Origin: Mycobacterium sp. Root265
Lineage (GTDB): Bacteria; Actinomycetota; Actinomycetes; Mycobacteriales; Mycobacteriaceae
Reading direction: 5' to 3'
NCBI RefSeq assembly: GCF_001428895.1
Contig: NZ_LMJA01000009.1
Coordinates: 139,041 to 203,040, forward strand
Length of the DNA: 64,000 nucleotides
Both the position numbers and the translations under genes were made by a program. Below are positions 60,654 to 64,000 of this stretch, piece by piece (within the stretch, counting starts at the first letter, position 1; each line of letters starts with the position of its first letter). Below the pieces are notes generated by a model. That model was not told the origin of the DNA, did no database searches, and saw nothing but the letters and a program-made list of their open reading frames with translations.

Positions 60654-61511
60654 ATGTCGTATGTCAAACCCGCCGAACTCGCCGTCCGGATCATCGATGC
60701 CGGCGAGTCCAAGGTGTTCATGTCCACCCGTGACACCTTGATCCGCGCGTTCATGGCCGGTGCGATCCTCGCACTCGCCGCGGCCTTCGCGGTGACGATC
60801 TCGACGCGCACCGGTGAGCCGCTGTTGGGTGCGGTGCTCTTCCCGGTCGGCTTCTGCATGCTGCATCTGCTTGGATTCGACCTGCTGACAGCGGTTTTCA
60901 CGCTGGTGCCGCTGGCGTGGCTGGACAAGCGTCCGGGTGTCACGCTCAAGCCCATGCTGCGCAACTGGGGGCTGGTGTTCATCGGCAACTTCGCCGGTGC
61001 GCTGACCGTCGCGGTGTTCATGGCGGTCTATTTCACCTACGGGTTCAGCGTCGAACCCGACGCCGTGGGACAGGCGATCGGTCAGATCGGTGAAGGCCGC
61101 ACGGTGGGCTACGCCGACCACGGCGCCGCGGGAATGCTGACACTGTTCCTCCGCGGTGTGATGTGCAACTGGATGGTCTCGATGGGCGTCGTCGGCGCCA
61201 TGATGTCCGACAGCCTGCCCGGCAAGGTGATCGCCATGTGGATGCCGATCATGGTGTTCTTCTACCTCGGTTTCGAGCATTCGATCGTGAACATGTTCCT
61301 GTTCCCGTCCGGGCTCATGCTCGGTGGTGACTTCACCATCGGCGACTATCTGCTGTGGAACGAAATTCCCACGGTGCTCGGCAATCTGGTGGGCGGACTG
61401 GCGTTCGTCGGGCTGGTCATCTACGCCACCCACGGCCGGACGGCGCCGTCGCGGCCGCGCCCGAAGGATCTGGTGTCGGTGGATCAGGTTCCGGTGCCGA
61501 GCAAGATCTGA
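60654..61511 (+). CDS. formate/nitrite transporter (FNT) family channel
   Basis: A 285-residue membrane protein with six hydrophobic segments, in the FocA/NirC family of pentameric channels for small monovalent anions. Family blocks are DTLIRAFMAGAILALAAAFA, FCMLHLLGFDLLTAVFTL, NWGLVFIGNFAGAL, MCNWMVSMGVVGA and GFEHSIVNMF. AAAGGAATC precedes the ATG. Linkage to cyanase suggests passage of cyanate, bicarbonate or nitrite; the substrate cannot be read from sequence. It converges with and overlaps the EamA gene by 28 bases. Confidence 0.93.
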   Translation: MSYVKPAELAVRIIDAGESKVFMSTRDTLIRAFMAGAILALAAAFAVTISTRTGEPLLGAVLFPVGFCMLHLLGFDLLTAVFTLVPLAWLDKRPGVTLKPMLRNWGLVFIGNFAGALTVAVFMAVYFTYGFSVEPDAVGQAIGQIGEGRTVGYADHGAAGMLTLFLRGVMCNWMVSMGVVGAMMSDSLPGKVIAMWMPIMVFFYLGFEHSIVNMFLFPSGLMLGGDFTIGDYLLWNEIPTVLGNLVGGLAFVGLVIYATHGRTAPSRPRPKDLVSVDQVPVPSKI

Positions 61512-62386
61512 TCGCCGGCGGACTCGCGGTCCTCGCGCATCCCGGCCGCGAGTCCGACCCCGATCAGCGCGATGCCACCCCACACCGCGGGCCCGGGTAC
61601 CGCGCCGGTCAACGGTATGCCGATCAGCGCGGCGGCGACGGGTGCGATCCCGGTGAGCAGCCCGGCCCGCCCGGTGCCCAGTGCACCCACACACGAGTAC
61701 CAGAGAATGAAGGCCACCGCGGTGACGCCGACCGCGAGGTAGCCGATGGCGGCCACCTCGGCGACGTCGAACCGGGTGACGGCCCCGACACCTTCGGTAC
61801 CGACCGCCAGGACGGTGAACATCGCCGCCGCCATCCAGGTGCTGTGCACCGACACCCCGACCGGTCCGTGCCGGCCCAGCACCGGCAGCGCCAGCAGGGT
61901 GAAGCCCACCTCGCAGAGAAAGACGGTCAGCGCCCACAGCAGACCCACCGTGTCCGCGCGGCCCAGACCGACCACGGCGACAGCACCGGCGCTCACCACC
62001 ACCGCGGCCGCCAGCACCTTGGCGCGCGGTTGTCGGCCCTCCAGATACGGTCCGAGCGCCGCCAGAGCGACCGGTACGCAGGCCACCGCCACGGCCAGCA
62101 CCGCGGGCTCGGCGTGCCGCGATCCGTGCACGAGGGCGAGGTTGAACACCACCAGACCGCTGAGCGCGACTCCGGAGAGCCAGAACCATTCCGTGCCCCG
62201 CGGGCGATGCAGGGTGCGCCGGGTGAGGCAGGCCCATCCGACCAGCAGGGCGCAGGCCAGCCCGTAGCGCAGTGCCTGAGCGGTGTGCAACGGTGCGTCG
62301 GCGAGCAGGCCGGACACGGCGACGCTACCGCCCACGAAGGTCATGCCGGCGGCCCCGGCGAGGGTGACCCGATCGGTGCTGGACAT
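61484..62386 (-). CDS. EamA/DMT family membrane exporter (second copy)
   Basis: A 300-residue transporter with about ten hydrophobic helices from MSSTDRVTLAGAAGMTFVGG. The second EamA repeat begins near TVGLLWALTVFLCEVGFTLL and ends GPAVWGGIALIGVGLAAG. It is divergent from a MocR-type regulator at 62444, a common pairing in which the regulator controls the exporter. It is not closely similar to the exporter at 5046. Confidence 0.88.
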   Translation of the reverse strand: MSSTDRVTLAGAAGMTFVGGSVAVSGLLADAPLHTAQALRYGLACALLVGWACLTRRTLHRPRGTEWFWLSGVALSGLVVFNLALVHGSRHAEPAVLAVAVACVPVALAALGPYLEGRQPRAKVLAAAVVVSAGAVAVVGLGRADTVGLLWALTVFLCEVGFTLLALPVLGRHGPVGVSVHSTWMAAAMFTVLAVGTEGVGAVTRFDVAEVAAIGYLAVGVTAVAFILWYSCVGALGTGRAGLLTGIAPVAAALIGIPLTGAVPGPAVWGGIALIGVGLAAGMREDRESAGDQILLGTGT

Positions 62387-62443
62387 GTGGCCATGATGGC
62401 GCGAATATGGTCCTCCCAATAGCACCAAAGGGGGCGTTATCCA

Positions 62444-63868
62444 GTGGACCAAATGGGGGGCGGTGCCGATTTTCTGCTGCTGGATCCGTCGGGTGTGCCG
62501 CCGCGTGGCATCACCGACTGGCTGGTCGGTGCGATGCGCGGTGCCATCGGCGACGGGCGGCTGACCGCGGGGGCCCGGCTGCCCGCCACCCGCACACTGG
62601 CCGCCGATCTGGGGGTGTCGCGTGGTGTCGTCGTCGAGGTCTACCGCCGGCTGATGGACGAGGGGTTGGTATCCGGGCGCAGCGGTGGCGGCACCATCGT
62701 GCTCGACGCGCCTGCCCCCGCGGCACCGCAGCACCGGGTGCCGGTCGCAGCCGTACCGGACCGGCTGCCGCGACCCCGGCTGTCCCCGGGCGAGGGAGTG
62801 GATCTGTCGCCCGGCGTGCCTGATCTGTCGGCCTTCCCGCGCAGCATGTGGTTGCGCGCGGAACGCCGGGTGCTGACCGAGACGCCTCCCGAGGAGTTGG
62901 GTTACGGGGATCCACGCGGGCACCCGCGGCTCCGGGCTGCGCTGGCGCCGTGGTTGGGCCGAACCCGTGGTCTGCGGGTCATACCGGAGGACATCATCGT
63001 GGTGTCCGGTGTCGCGCAGGCGATGGCGCTGCTGGCTCAGCAGTTGCACCGCCAAGGCGTCACCGACATCGCGGTGGAAGATCCCGGATCACGCGGTGCG
63101 GTCGACGAACTCGCCTACTGGGGGCTCAATCCAATCCCGATTCCGGTGGATGAGGACGGACTCGTCATCGCCGATCTGGCCTCGAGCGGGGTGCGCGCCG
63201 CGTTCCTCACACCGGCCCATCAGTTCCCGACCGGTGTCGTGCTGGGGCCCGCCCGGCGCCGGGAACTGTTGGCGTGGGCGGCGCAGGCCGAGCTGATCAT
63301 CGAGGACGACTACGACGCCGAGTACCGTTACGACCGGGCGCCGGTGCCGGCGTTGCACGCCGGTGCGCCGGAGCGGATCGCCTACGCGGGAAGCACATCC
63401 AAGAGCCTAGCGCCGGCGCTGCGGCTGGGATGGTTGGTGGCACCGGCGGAGCGTCGTGCGGATCTGGTCGCCGCCAAACACGCCAGCGACCTGGGCAGCC
63501 CGACCCTGCCGCAGCTGGTACTGGCCCGGCTGCTGGAGAACGGGGACTACGACCGCCACGTCCGGACGGTGCGCGCCCGGCACCGCGCCCGCCGCGACGC
63601 GTTGCTGAACGGTTTCGAGCGGCTTCCCGGCATCGAGGTGCGGGGCGTCGCGGCCGGGCTGCACGTTCTGATCACGTTTGCCGACAACGGGATCGACGAT
63701 GTCGACGTGGTCGAGGCCCTGCGCGCTGCCGGCGTGGTGGTTCAGCCGCTGTCTCTGCATCGGCAACTACCCGGGCCGCCGGGGTTGGTCATCGGCTATG
63801 CGGCACATCCGCCGGACCGGCTGGCCGAAGCGGCCGGAATAATCGCGCACACGCTGCGACGGTCCTGA
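62444..63868 (+). CDS. MocR-type GntR/aminotransferase-fusion regulator
   Basis: 474 residues from GTG 62444. An N-terminal GntR winged helix (GAMRGAIGDGRLTAGARLP-like, LAADLGVSRGVVVEVYRRL) is joined to a fold-type I aminotransferase domain. The PLP-binding Lys is Lys320 in AGSTSKSLAPALRLGW, and IIEDDYDAEYRYDR precedes it. Such regulators sense PLP or amino-compound adducts. Inverted TGGTCC (62408-62413) and GGACCA (62446-62451) near the start are possible binding half-sites shared with the divergent exporter. Confidence 0.93.
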   Translation: MDQMGGGADFLLLDPSGVPPRGITDWLVGAMRGAIGDGRLTAGARLPATRTLAADLGVSRGVVVEVYRRLMDEGLVSGRSGGGTIVLDAPAPAAPQHRVPVAAVPDRLPRPRLSPGEGVDLSPGVPDLSAFPRSMWLRAERRVLTETPPEELGYGDPRGHPRLRAALAPWLGRTRGLRVIPEDIIVVSGVAQAMALLAQQLHRQGVTDIAVEDPGSRGAVDELAYWGLNPIPIPVDEDGLVIADLASSGVRAAFLTPAHQFPTGVVLGPARRRELLAWAAQAELIIEDDYDAEYRYDRAPVPALHAGAPERIAYAGSTSKSLAPALRLGWLVAPAERRADLVAAKHASDLGSPTLPQLVLARLLENGDYDRHVRTVRARHRARRDALLNGFERLPGIEVRGVAAGLHVLITFADNGIDDVDVVEALRAAGVVVQPLSLHRQLPGPPGLVIGYAAHPPDRLAEAAGIIAHTLRRS

Positions 63869-64000
63869 CACAAAGTTCCGATTCAACGTGTCACACCGGA
63901 GTTGTCTTGAGTCAAGAAGTTGGCAGGTTTTTTTGGTTAATTGGGTTTAGGTATGCCTGCTGTGGGGTGTGGTCCTGGATGGCTTGGTGTGGTCGGATGG
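63869..64000. other. window end with composition shift, no gene
   Basis: After the MocR stop, an exact 13-base palindrome TCTTGA-G-TCAAGA (63905-63917) is followed by a T-run (GGTTTTTTTGG) and an unusually T/G-rich stretch to the window end. No coding frame is convincing. It may be a terminator followed by the edge of a mobile or foreign element. Confidence 0.35.

Noticed and set aside
62408-62451. TGGTCC/GGACCA inverted pair as a firm MocR operator
   Set aside because: The half-sites are short and one lies inside the coding region; it is noted under the gene but too weak for a separate claim.

Overview
The window comes from a high-G+C actinobacterium and is almost certainly a chromosomal segment of a rapidly growing mycobacterium (Mycolicibacterium type). 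The backbone order rpoA-rplQ-truA-cutinases-eccB4-mycP4-eccD4-eccC4-(Rv3446c-like)-esxU-esxT ... rplM-rpsI ... glmM-(Rv3440c/Rv3439c-like) ... (Rv3438-like)-glmS is that of the ESX-4 neighbourhood of M. tuberculosis (Rv3457c to Rv3436c). Two large blocks are inserted into this backbone.

Bases 1-6.7 kb hold the end of rpoA, rplQ, truA, four tandem secreted cutinase-like hydrolases, an EamA exporter and a divergent CGNR zinc-finger regulator. Block A (about 6.65-18.3 kb, minus strand) is a tightly coupled operon, several of whose genes share ATGA stop/start overlaps. In transcription order it encodes a very large AAA/TPR-like/GAF/class III cyclase protein, an HK97-fold (encapsulin-like) candidate shell protein, a GGPP-synthase-like prenyltransferase, two unknown small proteins, a CrtC/AttH-like protein, an SCP2-like lipid carrier, an FAD desaturase/oxidase-like enzyme, and a proline-rich protein carrying a duplicated LQAWRQ(Y/F)LEQ motif. 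I read it as a candidate isoprenoid pathway built around a virus-derived protein shell. It is the most interesting system in the window.

18.8-28.4 kb is the ESX-4 type VII secretion locus, split between strands. Two of its promoters, and one upstream of the Rv3440c-like gene, match the SigM pattern GGAAC-N17-CGTC(C/G). Block B (28.5-47.7 kb) is a B12-dependent alcohol/amine catabolic island: GAF regulator, hydrolase, acetaldehyde dehydrogenase, DUF779 protein, glycerol kinase, GlcG/HbpS-like protein, glycerol facilitator, CobA-like methyltransferase, LuxR-type regulator with a pseudo-receiver, FhuF-like Fe-S protein, diol/glycerol dehydratase (three subunits in the order small-large-medium), its two-part reactivase, ethanolamine permease and ethanolamine ammonia-lyase. 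Ethanolamine and diols would enter by permease and channel, be converted to aldehydes by the two cobalamin enzymes, and be oxidised by the aldehyde dehydrogenase. No microcompartment shell genes are present. Three promoter regions in block B carry TGCAAC half-sites repeated exactly 11 bp apart, a likely shared operator.

47.8-59.2 kb returns to backbone and house-keeping genes: rplM, rpsI, a small secreted protein, glmM, two ESX-4-linked proteins, a secreted histidine phosphatase, a DEAD-box helicase, an LLM oxidoreductase, an alpha/beta-hydrolase-fold protein lacking the usual nucleophile, and glmS. 59.2-63.9 kb holds a PAS-AraC regulator, cyanase, an FNT-family channel, a second EamA exporter and a divergent MocR-type regulator. 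The last about 100 bases shift to a more T/G-rich composition and may be the edge of another element. I saw no tRNA, rRNA or CRISPR array.
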